64,000 nt of DNA from NCBI GenBank assembly GCA_043553855.1, contig CP121336.1:434001-498000 (forward strand), in the 5' to 3' direction. The stretch comes from JAUIAS01 sp030425395 (GTDB lineage Bacteria; Pseudomonadota; Alphaproteobacteria; Rhodobacterales; Rhodobacteraceae). The notes beneath the pieces were generated by a model. That model did no database searches. It saw only the letters and a program-made list of their open reading frames with translations, and was not told the origin of the DNA. Numbering within the stretch: position 1 is the stretch's first letter; each line of letters starts with the position of its first letter. This document shows, piece by piece, positions 16,067-25,604 of this stretch. The position numbers and the translations under genes are program-made.

Positions 16067-16792
16067 TCACTCCGCGAAATGGACATAGACGCGGCGGTTC
16101 TGTTTGCCCTTTTTTTCGATCTTGCCGATCCGCAGACGTCCGATTTCGCCGGTGCGCGCCACGTGGGTGCCACCGCAGGGTTGCAGGTCAACCTGTTCAT
16201 CCGCGGTGCCGATCCGCACCAGACGCACGCGGCCCGCGCCGCGTGGGGGCATCACCGACATGGTCTTGACCAGTCCCGGATTGGCCTCCAGTTCAGCGTC
16301 GGAAATCCATGTCTCGGTGACCTCCAGATCGCGTTCCACCAGCGCATTCAAAGCGGTCTCCAACGCCGCCTTGTCCTGCGGAGCCTCGGCCATGTCGAAA
16401 TCCAGCCGCCCCTTTTCAACCGAAATCGAACCGCCCGTCACCGGCAAGGGAATGACCACCGACAACAGATGCAGCGCGGTGTGAACACGCATATGCCCAA
16501 ACCGGCGATCCCAGTCGATTTCCTGTTCGATTTGGGTGCCAACCTCGGGGAGCGGCCCTGCATCGCCTGCGGGAACCAGAGCGATACGCCCCCCATCCGC
16601 CTTGACCGCGGTCGCGATGGGCAGGCGTTTGTCGTCCCAACGGATTTCTCCGCTGTCGCCCGGCTGGCCGCCGCCGGTGGCATAAAACAGGCTTTGATCC
16701 ACGAGGATCGCCCCTTGGTCTGTCAGACCGACCACCTGTGCCTTGGCATCGCGGGTATAGGCGTTTTCGAGAAACAGCGGTTTGGTCGTCAT
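16067..16792 (-). CDS. AlaX-type alanyl-tRNA editing protein
   Basis: This 241-aa stand-alone homologue of the AlaRS editing domain hydrolyses Ser- or Gly-mischarged tRNA-Ala in the cytosol. Zinc-site residues are visible: HTALH (His104, His108) and CGGTH (Cys206, His210). The conserved GGGQPGDSG loop lies at about 40-48. The length fits the medium AlaX-M class. Its start overlaps the stop of the MscS-family gene (ATGA), so it is the third gene of a cysteine synthase-channel-AlaX operon that ends at tRNA-Ser. The function is family-based and not experimentally established here. Confidence 0.92.
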   Translation of the reverse strand: MTTKPLFLENAYTRDAKAQVVGLTDQGAILVDQSLFYATGGGQPGDSGEIRWDDKRLPIATAVKADGGRIALVPAGDAGPLPEVGTQIEQEIDWDRRFGHMRVHTALHLLSVVIPLPVTGGSISVEKGRLDFDMAEAPQDKAALETALNALVERDLEVTETWISDAELEANPGLVKTMSVMPPRGAGRVRLVRIGTADEQVDLQPCGGTHVARTGEIGRLRIGKIEKKGKQNRRVYVHFAE

Positions 16793-19197
16793 GCGCTGGC
16801 CCCTCCACCTTCGGATTCCGGGTTGGACGCATTGCCATCGGCGTCCTCGGCTTCGGTCTCTTCCTCGGGGCGGTCGGGCGATTTCGCGATGACGGCGAGC
16901 GCCTCGGGATTGCGCAACCAGATATCCCGCTGCGCGTAGGGGATTTCGATACCTTCGGCGACAAAGCGTTCGGCGATGGCGTGGTTGATGTCGGACTTGA
17001 CCGACAGCATCCAGTTCACATCCCGCAGAACGGCGCGGATTTCAAAATCCAGCGAATCCGCACCGAACCCCTGAAACACCACCGTAGCCGGTTTAATGAC
17101 CAACGGCTGCTTGTCCGCGATCTCCATCAGGATCTTTTCCACACGATGCGTATCCGTCCCATAGGCCACGCCGACGGACACGATCAGACGGCCCACCGTG
17201 TTGCCACGGGTAAAGTTGGTGACCGTCCCGCTGACCAGATCCCCGTTGGGAATGATGACGTCCGACCGGTCAAACGTCTCGATCCGGGTCGAGCGGACCG
17301 AGATGTCGCGCACATACCCCATGTGACCGCCCGCTTCGATCCAGTCGCCTTCGGAAATCGGGCGTTCGATCAACAGGATGATGCCCGACACAAAGTTTGA
17401 CACGATGTTCTGAAGGCCGAAACCGATCCCCACCGACAAAGCCCCGGCCACGAAGGCCAGCGCCGAAAGGTCAATGCCCGCCCCCGAGATCGCGACAATC
17501 GCTGCGATGAAAATCCCGATATAGCCGATCCCCGACACCAGAGCCGTCTGCCCGCCGGGGTCGATCTTGGTCTTGGGCAACAGATTGGTGCGCAAGGCCC
17601 CCTGCAACAGCCGCGTCGCGGTATAACCCGCGGCAAAGATGGCGGCAAAAACGATAAAGTCGGTTGGCGAAATCCGCGCCTCTCCGATTTGGAACCCGGC
17701 CAGAAAACGTGCCCAAAGCTCCGCGAGTTGTTCGGGCCGCACGCCCCAGACCAGCGCCAGAACCGGTGCCGCCAGCGCAAACAGCACGAACCCCACCAGA
17801 ACCGGGATCAGCGCATCGCGCGCCTCTTCGCCCTGCCCGCTCAGCCAGACATAGATGTCGGCAAAGAATCGGTTCAGCGTCAGCACCACGCCAAGAACGG
17901 CCAGCGACATGATGAAGGGATAGAGGATGGCATTGCCAAGGTTGTTGTAGCCGATCGCGGCCATCGCGGGAGCCACCAAGGCCACCGCGATGGACGCCCG
18001 ACCCAGAAGCCTGAGTATCCGCGTCGCACCCCCGCGCAGCGTCCCGTCTTCGTCCATTGCGGCACGGCTCAGCATGATCTGGCCCATGCGGAACAGCATC
18101 AGACCAGCGAGTGCCGTGATCGGGAACTCCACCACCGCGCGCGAGACTTCCGGCACATCCCGGCCATCCATCAACAGCGAAATCACATCCCGCATCACAT
18201 AGAGAACGGCCAACAGAGTGCCATAAAACCGCAGTTCGGTGCGCCGCTCTGCGGGCAATGGGACAAGGGCGTCTTCGTCCTGCTTGGCAAAGAGCTGTTC
18301 GCACAGCCAGCGCAGGAACAACATGACCGCACCCCATTCGGGCAGGTTGGCGATGATCTCATTGCCGCGCGGCCCTGCCAGCGCGGTGGACTGGATCGCT
18401 TGCGACAGGAAAACCAGCCCCAGAACCGGCAGGATCACGCGGCCCAGCGAAATGACAAAGCTCCAGACCCCTGTTCCACGCCCGCCAAAGCCGCGCATAT
18501 AGGTGCCAAAGCGTTCCGCCCAACGCCGTCCGCGCGCCAACAGAACAAGGGCCAGCCCCAGAAACAGCACCGTCAGCGGCGCATCGCTGCGCAGTTGCGC
18601 GCGGGCCGTCGGGTTTGAAAAATTCGCCGCGGTTTCCGTGTTCAGCCGATCAAGGGCCGCGCCCAGATCGCCGAACGCATCCCCCCAGAAAACCGGGTTG
18701 AGCGGCGTGCTGCCAAGCGAAAGAATCTCGGCCGCCTGACGGTCGCGGATCAACGTGTCGATCTCGGAAATCAGCCCGTTGGCGCGCTTGAACGCCTCTT
18801 CAGCAACCAGACCGGGCGCCCGGAGTTCGCGCAATTGCGCGTTCAACTCGGCACGGCGCGCGGCCACGTCGGGCACTTCGTCACCGCTTTCGGGCACCGG
18901 CCCGAGCGCGGCAAGCTGCTCCTCAAGGCTTGCGATCCGCGATTTGTTGGCTTCGGTCGCGGTCAGGAACCTCTGGCGGAATTCGGTGATCTCTCCGCGC
19001 AGCTTTTCAAGGATGCTGGTCGAAACCCGGCCACCGTCCACGGCGGTCTCGGCCCGCCCTGCAAGGTTGTCCCAAGCGGCATAGTTCAGATCGTCCTGCG
19101 CTTTGCCTTGTGCGGCAAGCGGCAGAGAAAAGGAAATCAATGCCGCAAGCGCGAGCGCCCCCAGCATTGCAAAAAATCGGCTCATGGAAACTCTCAT
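16789..19197 (-). CDS. MscS-family mechanosensitive channel with DUF3772 N-terminus
   Basis: The start is set at the ATG at 19197, which overlaps the cysteine synthase stop (ATGA), giving 802 aa; a second ATG four codons later is possible. A signal peptide (hydrophobic run ending LPLAAQG) precedes a periplasmic helical DUF3772-type region with coiled-coil character (SILEKLRGEITEFRQRF, SLEEQLAAL). About eleven membrane segments follow, and the MscS core has the pore-lining Gly/Ala-rich helix (SVGIGFGLQNIVSNFVSGII) and the beta domain (ERPISEGDWIE, DRSDVIIPNGDLVSG). The C-terminal tail is acidic. Members release solutes on hypo-osmotic shock; the large N-terminus resembles MscK-like channels. 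Confidence 0.95.
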   Translation of the reverse strand: MRVSMSRFFAMLGALALAALISFSLPLAAQGKAQDDLNYAAWDNLAGRAETAVDGGRVSTSILEKLRGEITEFRQRFLTATEANKSRIASLEEQLAALGPVPESGDEVPDVAARRAELNAQLRELRAPGLVAEEAFKRANGLISEIDTLIRDRQAAEILSLGSTPLNPVFWGDAFGDLGAALDRLNTETAANFSNPTARAQLRSDAPLTVLFLGLALVLLARGRRWAERFGTYMRGFGGRGTGVWSFVISLGRVILPVLGLVFLSQAIQSTALAGPRGNEIIANLPEWGAVMLFLRWLCEQLFAKQDEDALVPLPAERRTELRFYGTLLAVLYVMRDVISLLMDGRDVPEVSRAVVEFPITALAGLMLFRMGQIMLSRAAMDEDGTLRGGATRILRLLGRASIAVALVAPAMAAIGYNNLGNAILYPFIMSLAVLGVVLTLNRFFADIYVWLSGQGEEARDALIPVLVGFVLFALAAPVLALVWGVRPEQLAELWARFLAGFQIGEARISPTDFIVFAAIFAAGYTATRLLQGALRTNLLPKTKIDPGGQTALVSGIGYIGIFIAAIVAISGAGIDLSALAFVAGALSVGIGFGLQNIVSNFVSGIILLIERPISEGDWIEAGGHMGYVRDISVRSTRIETFDRSDVIIPNGDLVSGTVTNFTRGNTVGRLIVSVGVAYGTDTHRVEKILMEIADKQPLVIKPATVVFQGFGADSLDFEIRAVLRDVNWMLSVKSDINHAIAERFVAEGIEIPYAQRDIWLRNPEALAVIAKSPDRPEEETEAEDADGNASNPESEGGGASA

Positions 19198-20222
19198 GTA
19201 TCTATGAAGACACCCGGAATGCTCGCCGGGGACATGCCCAGCCAGCTTGGCACGGGCAGATTGCGTTCCCGAAGGAAATCGGGATTGAACATCTTGGACT
19301 GATAGCGCGTGCCATAGTCGCACAGGATGGTCACGATGGTATGGCCCGGACCCATTTCGCGGGCCATGCGGATCGCGCCGGCGACGTTGACCCCGGACGA
19401 ACCACCAAGGCACAGCCCTTCTTCGGACAGCAGATCAAACGCAATCGGCAACGATTCCGCGTCGGGAATCCGCCACGCCATATCCGGCGTGAAGCCTTCG
19501 AGGTTCGCGGTAATCCGCCCCTGTCCGATACCTTCGGTGATCGAATTTCCGGGATTGTCCTGCCCGGTATAAAGCTTGAGCAAGCCCGCGCCTTCGGGAT
19601 CGGCAAGGCCAACCTTGACGCCCTTGGGCTGAAGCGCCGCGCCAACCCCGGCCAGCGTCCCGCCGGACCCGACCGCACAGACAAAGCCATTCACCTTGCC
19701 ATCGGTCTGCTGCCAAATCTCGGGGCCGGTCATTTCGATATGGGCCTGACGGTTGGCCACGTTGTCGAACTGGTTGGCCCAGATCGCGCCATTGGGTTCT
19801 GTGCGCGCCAGCTCCTCGGCCAGCCGCCCGGAATACCGCACATAGTTGTTGGCGTTGGAATATGGCGCGGCGGGCACTTGCACCAGTTCCGCACCGGCCA
19901 GCCGCAGCATGTCCTTTTTTTCCTGGCTCTGGGTTTCGGGGATGACGATCACCGTCTTGAACCCCATCGACGCCCCCACCAGCGCAAGCCCGATCCCGGT
20001 ATTGCCTGCGGTGCCTTCGACGATGGTGCCGCCGGGCCGCAAATCGCCGCGCGAGATGGCGTCGCGGATGATGAACAACGCAGCCCGGTCCTTGACCGAT
20101 TGACCGGGGTTCATGAATTCGGCCTTGCCCAGAATTTCACAGCCCGTCTCTTCGCTCGCGCGGCGCAGTCGGATCAAAGGTGTGTTGCCGATCGCTTGTG
20201 CCAAGTCTTGCGCCAGATGCAT
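19194..20222 (-). CDS. cysK: Cysteine synthase A-type PLP enzyme
   Basis: The ATG at 20222 is chosen because it gives the conserved start LAQAIGNTPLIRL and has a G-rich Shine-Dalgarno; an upstream GTG lacks one. The protein has 342 aa. The PLP lysine is in NPGQSVKDRA, the phosphate loop region is GTAGNTGIG (usual TSGNTG), and SGGTLAG and SSGVNVAG are typical of O-acetylserine sulfhydrylases. The reaction converts O-acetylserine and sulfide to cysteine and acetate. Some close relatives act as cysteine desulfhydrases, so the direction is not certain. It heads an operon with the MscS-family channel and AlaX, both by 4-bp overlaps. Confidence 0.9.
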   Translation of the reverse strand: MHLAQDLAQAIGNTPLIRLRRASEETGCEILGKAEFMNPGQSVKDRAALFIIRDAISRGDLRPGGTIVEGTAGNTGIGLALVGASMGFKTVIVIPETQSQEKKDMLRLAGAELVQVPAAPYSNANNYVRYSGRLAEELARTEPNGAIWANQFDNVANRQAHIEMTGPEIWQQTDGKVNGFVCAVGSGGTLAGVGAALQPKGVKVGLADPEGAGLLKLYTGQDNPGNSITEGIGQGRITANLEGFTPDMAWRIPDAESLPIAFDLLSEEGLCLGGSSGVNVAGAIRMAREMGPGHTIVTILCDYGTRYQSKMFNPDFLRERNLPVPSWLGMSPASIPGVFIDT

Positions 20223-20277
20223 GAGAGCCCCCGTTAATAATCCTTTGAGCGACACCTATCCGCGCGCGGGCATGATC

Positions 20278-21375
20278 TCAAGCGTTTGCACGCAATCCGG
20301 CGCGATGCCGCGCAAGCCAATGCGCACAGGTCAAAAGCGGCATGTCCTTGTAGAGGCCATTATCGACGCCGGTGATAAAATCGTTGAAAGGCAATACAAT
20401 TGTGGCGATGTCCTCACCTTCCTCGGGCACACCGCCACCGCGCCCTTCGGCATCGCTGAGATCGGTCAGCCCAACGAACATGTGAACGAATTCAGTGGAT
20501 GACCCGGTGCTGGAATAGGCCGCACCGACCTTGTGCAATGCCCCAAGCGCAATGCCTGCTTCCTCTTGGGCTTCGCGGTGGGCGGCTTGCTCGGCGGTTT
20601 CGCCGGGATCGACAAGCCCCGCCACCGGTTCACGGACCCAAGGCGCGCCATCGCCATTCAGCCAAACAGGCGCGCGGAACTGTTCGGTCAGAAGGACGGT
20701 ATCGGCCACCGGATCATACGGCAGCACCACGGCCGCATCACCGACAAAGAACACCGACCGATCCAGAACCGGCCCCTGCGTTCCGTCCCGCTGCGGCACG
20801 CGAACCTTGAAATCATCCAGCGCGAAGAAGTAGGTGTAAGACCTTGATCTATCGAGAAGTTCGACCCTTGTTAACCTTGGATCAGCCGGGATTTTCCCGG
20901 CCTCGACCCGCGCGGCGGCGCGGTGCAGCGTCATCGGCGTGCGCGCCAGCATCTCTTGGGGTGTCCAGTGTCCGAAATGGTCCATCTGTTCGCGCGCCGC
21001 CGCCCGCGCAATCGGGCCCCAGTCGTTTTGCCAGCGCTCCAGAGACCATGCCCCGTTGCCCCGCCAGCCGCCTTCGGGAAAGAACACAAATGCCTGGATC
21101 GTGTCCGACAGGGTGACCGACCGCACCCCATAGTCGAAACCGCCCTCGTAGTAGCGCAGGCGCGCGTTCTCATCATCGGTGACATCGGTCAGAACCACGC
21201 CAGCCGCCGTGTGGCCGGGGGCCTCGGCGATCATAGGGAACCGTTCCCCCTGCACCGCAAGGACCGCGTGATCCGGCAATTGCGCCGGACGCAGGCGGCC
21301 CGCGCCGGGGGCGTGACCAAGAACGATCTCCAACAGCGCGGAGTCGCGCAAGGTGCCATAGAAAAACAGGTTCAT
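20278..21375 (-). CDS. Gamma-glutamylcyclotransferase-like/NUDIX fusion protein
   Basis: The ATG at 21375 has a GGGAGG Shine-Dalgarno 5 bp upstream, giving 365 aa. Residues 1 to about 130 form a GGCT/AIG2-like domain (LFFYGTLRD motif near the start). From about 170 comes a NUDIX hydrolase of the ADP-ribose pyrophosphatase type with the full Nudix box (GLVDPGETAEQAAHREAQEEAG) and a downstream SSTGSSTEF loop. The NUDIX half should hydrolyse ADP-ribose or related nucleotide sugars; the GGCT half may cyclise gamma-glutamyl compounds or be structural. The gene lies 55 bp upstream of cysteine synthase on the same strand. Confidence 0.9.
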   Translation of the reverse strand: MNLFFYGTLRDSALLEIVLGHAPGAGRLRPAQLPDHAVLAVQGERFPMIAEAPGHTAAGVVLTDVTDDENARLRYYEGGFDYGVRSVTLSDTIQAFVFFPEGGWRGNGAWSLERWQNDWGPIARAAAREQMDHFGHWTPQEMLARTPMTLHRAAARVEAGKIPADPRLTRVELLDRSRSYTYFFALDDFKVRVPQRDGTQGPVLDRSVFFVGDAAVVLPYDPVADTVLLTEQFRAPVWLNGDGAPWVREPVAGLVDPGETAEQAAHREAQEEAGIALGALHKVGAAYSSTGSSTEFVHMFVGLTDLSDAEGRGGGVPEEGEDIATIVLPFNDFITGVDNGLYKDMPLLTCAHWLARHRAGLRANA

Positions 21376-21401
21376 CGGCACCTCCCGAGGGTATGCGGCC
21401 C

Positions 21402-22610
21402 TCAGGCGGGCCGCTGAATGGTGATTTGCGTCACATCACAATTGCCACTGGCAAAGGTGGCAGCACAAGAGGTCAGATAGAAATTCCACATCCGGCGGAA
21501 CCTGTCGTCAAACCCCATCGTGGTGATCTGGTCCCACTTTTCGTTGAACGTCTCGTGCCAGCGGCGCAGCGTCAGGTCATAGCTCTTGCCGAACTCCACC
21601 GATTTCACCACGTCCAGCCCGGCCTTTTCCACCTGCGCCCGCAGGACCTTGGGCGCGGGCAGCATCCCGCCGGGGAAGATGTATTTCTGGATGAAATCTA
21701 CCCCGCGTTTGTAGACATCCCACCGCCGGTCCTGCACGGTGATGATCTGTAGCGTGGCGCTCTTGCCGGGTTTGAGCCGCTTGCGCACGGTGTCGAAATA
21801 AACCGGCCAGTATTTTTCACCCACCGCTTCGAACATCTCGATGGACGCGATCCCGTCATAGGTGCCGGTTTCATCCCGGTAATCCTGAAGCTTGAACTCC
21901 ACCATGTCTGAAAGACCAGCCTTTTCAATGCGTTCGGATGCATACTTGAACTGTTCTTCGCTGATCGTCAGCCCGGTCACACGCAGGCCGCGTTCCTTGG
22001 CCGCATATTCGGCGAACCCGCCCCAGCCACAGCCGATCTCAAGAATGTGGTCGCCCGGCTGCGCCCCCATCTGATCGACCATCGAGGCGTATTTGGCGAT
22101 CTGCGCCTTCTCAAGGCTTTCCTGCCCGCTTTCGAACAGGGCGCTGGAATAGGTCATGGTTTCATCCAGCCAAAGACCATAGAAATCATTACCCAAATCA
22201 TAGTGATACGAGATGTTCTTGCGCGCCTGGTTCTTGTGATTGCGTTGCAGCCAGAAGCGCAGGTTCTCAAAGGCCCGCACCAGCGCCATGCCGGGGAACC
22301 CGTCATAGATGTCGTCATTGTCGGCGTGCACAAAATCCATGAATGCCTGCAAATCCGGTGTGCTCCACCATTGATCAAGGTAGGCATCGCAGAACCCAAG
22401 ATCGCCCTCGCGGATCAGGCGCGCGAAAATGTCAGGGTTGTGGATGTTCATGACGGCAACCGGGCCGGGATTGGGACCTTCGGCTCGGAATGTCCGCCCA
22501 TCGGGCAATACCATGTCGATCCGCCCGTTGCGCAGCGATTTGGCCATTTCGAACACGCGCGCAAAATAACGCGGCAAGTTGTCTTGGCCTTCGGTGGTTT
22601 TCAGGATCAT
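21402..22610 (-). CDS. Cyclopropane-fatty-acyl-phospholipid synthase-type methyltransferase
   Basis: The ATG at 22610 has a GGGGAAG Shine-Dalgarno; a longer frame upstream reads through intergenic DNA. The protein has 402 aa. Motifs are the CFA-synthase YHYDLGNDFYGLWLD block at about 135-149, TMTYSSA at 151-157, SAM-binding LEIGCGWGG at 190-198, and the EMFEAVGEKYW region. The enzyme transfers a methylene or methyl group from SAM to unsaturated acyl chains of membrane phospholipids. Alphaproteobacteria carry several paralogues, some making other methylated or furan lipids, so the product is uncertain. It starts 26 bp upstream of the GGCT-NUDIX gene, so the two may be co-transcribed. Confidence 0.92.
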   Translation of the reverse strand: MILKTTEGQDNLPRYFARVFEMAKSLRNGRIDMVLPDGRTFRAEGPNPGPVAVMNIHNPDIFARLIREGDLGFCDAYLDQWWSTPDLQAFMDFVHADNDDIYDGFPGMALVRAFENLRFWLQRNHKNQARKNISYHYDLGNDFYGLWLDETMTYSSALFESGQESLEKAQIAKYASMVDQMGAQPGDHILEIGCGWGGFAEYAAKERGLRVTGLTISEEQFKYASERIEKAGLSDMVEFKLQDYRDETGTYDGIASIEMFEAVGEKYWPVYFDTVRKRLKPGKSATLQIITVQDRRWDVYKRGVDFIQKYIFPGGMLPAPKVLRAQVEKAGLDVVKSVEFGKSYDLTLRRWHETFNEKWDQITTMGFDDRFRRMWNFYLTSCAATFASGNCDVTQITIQRPA

Positions 22611-22701
22611 GCGGCTTCCCCGTATTGTTGGTTTTGTTGAGTGTAAGGCTAGAATGCAAAGGGGCGTCCGGGCAAGTCCCGAGCCGACCTCAGGCACCGG
22701 A

Positions 22702-24120
22702 TCAAAACCCGCGCCCTTCGTAAGCGGCCAGAGCACGCTTGCGCCCCGCCTCTGCGGTCACGATCGGCGCGGGATAGCAATCCTTGGGCGTCAGCCCCCA
22801 GGAGCGCGGCACCGCATCGAAAAAAGACAAGGCCGTTGCCGGCGGTGTTCCCTGCCCTTCGGCGATCCAACGGCGGCAATAGGCCCGGTCGCGGTCGAAC
22901 TTGTCGATCTGGGTGACCGGGTTGAACACCCGGAAGTAAGGCGTGGCATCAGGGCCGGAGCCTGCAGACCATTGCCACCCCATCGCGTTCGAGGCCGGAT
23001 CCCAGTCGATCAGGCAGTCTTCGAACCAGTCGCGGCCGATCTTCCAATCAACCAGCAAATGCTTGGTCAGGTAGGACGCGACAATCATCCGGCCACGATT
23101 GTGCATCCGGCCTGTCACATACATTTCGCGCATGGCGGCATCGACAAATTCGATCCCCGTGCGCCCCTGTTTCCACGCCTGAACGTGATCGGATTGCGCA
23201 TCCCTTGACCACGGAAACGCATCCCAGTCCTGTTTCCAGTTGTCGGTCAGGATGCGTGGCGTGTGGTGCATCAGGTGATAGGCGAATTCGCGCCACACCA
23301 GTTCCTTCAGGAATGTTTCGGCCCCCGCTTTGCCGTCCTGCATGGCGCGGTGTCCGGCGTGCCAGCAGACATGCGGGCTGATTTCCCCAAGAGCAAGGTT
23401 CTCGGACAACCCCGAGGTGCCGTCCACCGCCGGCAGATCGCGCCCGGCGTCATATTGCGCCACAGCCCCGTTCATAAAGGCGTCCAGCCGGTCGCGGGCG
23501 GCGTCCTCGCCCAACCGCACATGTGGGCGGACCACATCGGCTCCGCGCTGCATCGCATCCGCCAAACGCCAACTGTCCAGACTGTCGCTCGCGGGCCATG
23601 TCTGCGGCGCGGGGATACGATCCGGCGCGGCGATCGGGGTCTCGACCTCACGGGTGCGCACCGCCTTCCAGAACGGTGTATAAACTTTGTAGAACCCGCC
23701 CGTCTTGGTTTCGACGGTCCAGGGTTCGAACATCAGGTGCCCGCCAAAAGACCGCGCGTCGATACCGTCCTGTTTCAGGCGGGCCTTGATATAGCTGTCG
23801 CGCGCGACGGCGGCGGGATCGTAGAGGCGCGACCAAAACACCGCGCTGGCACCGGTTTCGGCAATCAGATCGCCCAGAACATCCGCCGCATCCCCGCGCC
23901 GCAGGATCAGGTCGGACCCGCGTGCGCGCAGGCTGTCGCGCAAATGCCCGATGCCCAGCCCCAGCCGCCATTTCGGCGCAGCCCCAAGCGCGCGCACCTG
24001 ACCGTCGTGGATAAACACCGGGATCACCGGCCCGCCGGTCGCACATGCCGCCGCGAGCGCCGCGTGGTCGCCAAGGCGCAGATCGCGCCGGAACCAGAGA
24101 ATGACCGGAGAAGTGTTCAT
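22702..24120 (-). CDS. phrB: Deoxyribodipyrimidine photolyase (CPD photolyase)
   Basis: The protein has 472 aa, normal for class-I CPD photolyases. The N-terminal antenna domain starts ILWFRRDLRLGDH. The FAD-binding domain shows ELVWREFAYHLM, TGRMHNRGRMIVASYLTKHLL, and NAMGWQWSAGSGPDATPYFR with the Trp residues of the electron path. It repairs cyclobutane pyrimidine dimers using blue light. It is 91 bp upstream of the CFA-type gene on the same strand. A second photolyase/cryptochrome gene of another subfamily lies at 59136-60632. Confidence 0.95.
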   Translation of the reverse strand: MNTSPVILWFRRDLRLGDHAALAAACATGGPVIPVFIHDGQVRALGAAPKWRLGLGIGHLRDSLRARGSDLILRRGDAADVLGDLIAETGASAVFWSRLYDPAAVARDSYIKARLKQDGIDARSFGGHLMFEPWTVETKTGGFYKVYTPFWKAVRTREVETPIAAPDRIPAPQTWPASDSLDSWRLADAMQRGADVVRPHVRLGEDAARDRLDAFMNGAVAQYDAGRDLPAVDGTSGLSENLALGEISPHVCWHAGHRAMQDGKAGAETFLKELVWREFAYHLMHHTPRILTDNWKQDWDAFPWSRDAQSDHVQAWKQGRTGIEFVDAAMREMYVTGRMHNRGRMIVASYLTKHLLVDWKIGRDWFEDCLIDWDPASNAMGWQWSAGSGPDATPYFRVFNPVTQIDKFDRDRAYCRRWIAEGQGTPPATALSFFDAVPRSWGLTPKDCYPAPIVTAEAGRKRALAAYEGRGF

Positions 24121-24282
24121 CGCGCCGCCAAGCCTTTTTGCTTTAACCTGTTACGCGCCGGATGCGCGGGCGGATCAAAACGAAGGACCGAATTCACAAA
24201 TTACTTGACCCGCCGCAGGATCATCTGCCGCGCCAGCCAACGTCACGACCAGTAAAACACGCGGCGCGACCGTTTAAAGAGC

Positions 24283-25512
24283 TTAAAGAACATCATCCAA
24301 TGCGTTGAGAAGATTGTCAATTTCCTCTTGAATGGTGTAGTGGGTAAAGCTGAGCCGCAGCACACCTTGGGCGGGATCGACGCCCATCGCCTCGAGCACG
24401 CGCGTGGCATAAAAATCACCGCCCCCCGCCATGATGCCCCGCTGGGCCAGCTTGGCCGCAATGGCTTCGGCGTCGCGCCCTGCATCCAGAGCCACCGTCG
24501 GTGCGCGGCCCTCGGCTTGATCCGGGCCAAGCAACCGCACACCGTTGCGCCCGCTCAGCGATCTGAGCAACGGGGCCAGCAGCCGGGTTTCCTGTGCACG
24601 CATCAGATCATGGACAAAGGCCCCGCGCGCTGCAGGCGTGGCATCCGGTTCACCGCCGTGATGGTCATGCAACGCGTCGATGTAATCGGCCATCCCGGCA
24701 CAGGCAGCGATCTGCGCATGGTCCGGTCCTGCGGGTGTAAACCTTTTGTCGAGGCTTCCCGCGTTGAAGTAATGCCCCTGATTGGGCAAAAGCTCGCCCA
24801 GCGCGCGGTTGATCACCATGATGCCCTGATGCGGGCCATAGGTCTTGTAGGCGGAAAACAGATAGATATCCGGCCCCAGCGATCCCACATGGGGCAAGCC
24901 ATGCGGCGCATAGGACACCCCGTCCACACAGACAAACGCCCCCGCCGCATGGGCCAGCGCGGTAATCTCCGTCACCGGATTGATCTCTCCGACCACGTTC
25001 GAACAATGGGGAAAACAGACCAGCCTGACCTTTTCATCCAGCAGGTTTTCCAGATCGGCCGGGTCCAGATGCCCGGTTGTCGGATCGACCTTCCATTCGC
25101 GAATTTCGATACCTTCATCGGCCAGCCTGCGCCACGGCCCGGTATTGGCCTCATGGTCCTGATTGGTGACGACAATCGCTTCGCCCGGCCGCATCCATTG
25201 GCGAAACGCCTGAGCCAGAACGTAGGTGTTGGCCGTGGTCGAAGGACCAAAGGCAACCTCATCCTCTGCCACGCCAAGGATGGCCGCCAATCGGGTCCGG
25301 GCCTCGTCCATCTCCTCGCCCGCCAACTGGCTGGCGGCATAGGGCGCATAGGGCTGAACCTTGCGCTGGGTATAAAACCGGGTCAGCCGGTCCACCACAA
25401 AGCGACAGGGAAACGACCCGCCCGCGTTTTCAAAGAAACCGTCAGAGCCCAGAACAGGGTCGGCGAAGGCCGGGAATTGCGCCCGGACGAATTGGGAATC
25501 CAGCTGTGTCAT
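24283..25512 (-). CDS. Class-V aminotransferase, cysteine-desulfurase-like
   Basis: The ATG at 25512 is preferred over one nine codons upstream because the family starts close to FVRAQFPAF; this gives 409 aa. PLP-lysine motif YLFSAYKTYGPHQG lies near the middle. QDHEANTGPW and VVGEINPV are typical of the CsdA/VcnF-like branch. The active-site Cys loop of true cysteine desulfurases is not obvious, so the enzyme may act on another amino acid. It is separated from the BCCT gene by a GC-rich hairpin and is probably transcribed independently. Substrate unknown. Confidence 0.88.
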   Translation of the reverse strand: MTQLDSQFVRAQFPAFADPVLGSDGFFENAGGSFPCRFVVDRLTRFYTQRKVQPYAPYAASQLAGEEMDEARTRLAAILGVAEDEVAFGPSTTANTYVLAQAFRQWMRPGEAIVVTNQDHEANTGPWRRLADEGIEIREWKVDPTTGHLDPADLENLLDEKVRLVCFPHCSNVVGEINPVTEITALAHAAGAFVCVDGVSYAPHGLPHVGSLGPDIYLFSAYKTYGPHQGIMVINRALGELLPNQGHYFNAGSLDKRFTPAGPDHAQIAACAGMADYIDALHDHHGGEPDATPAARGAFVHDLMRAQETRLLAPLLRSLSGRNGVRLLGPDQAEGRAPTVALDAGRDAEAIAAKLAQRGIMAGGGDFYATRVLEAMGVDPAQGVLRLSFTHYTIQEEIDNLLNALDDVL

Positions 25513-25545
25513 GGGCGCATCAAAAGCCCCCTGCCGCACAAGGTC

Positions 25546-25579
25546 AAGCGGGACCGCATAGCGGCCCCGCTTGTTGTGT
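25546..25579. terminator. Hairpin with T-rich tail between BCCT and aminotransferase genes
   Basis: Arms AAGCGGG-A-CCGC (25546-25557) and GCGG-C-CCCGCTT (25561-25572) pair with one mismatch around ATA. The T-rich tail (GTTGTGTTTT) is on the plus strand, so for the minus-strand BCCT transcript it is only a strong hairpin. Confidence 0.5.
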
Positions 25580-25604
25580 TTTCAGCAACGCCCGGAGGCG
25601 ATGA

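Noticed and set aside
15832..16200. Open frame encoding GEVAEWSKAHAWK
   Set aside because: This is the well-known spurious translation of a serine tRNA gene; it spans tRNA-Ser(GGA).
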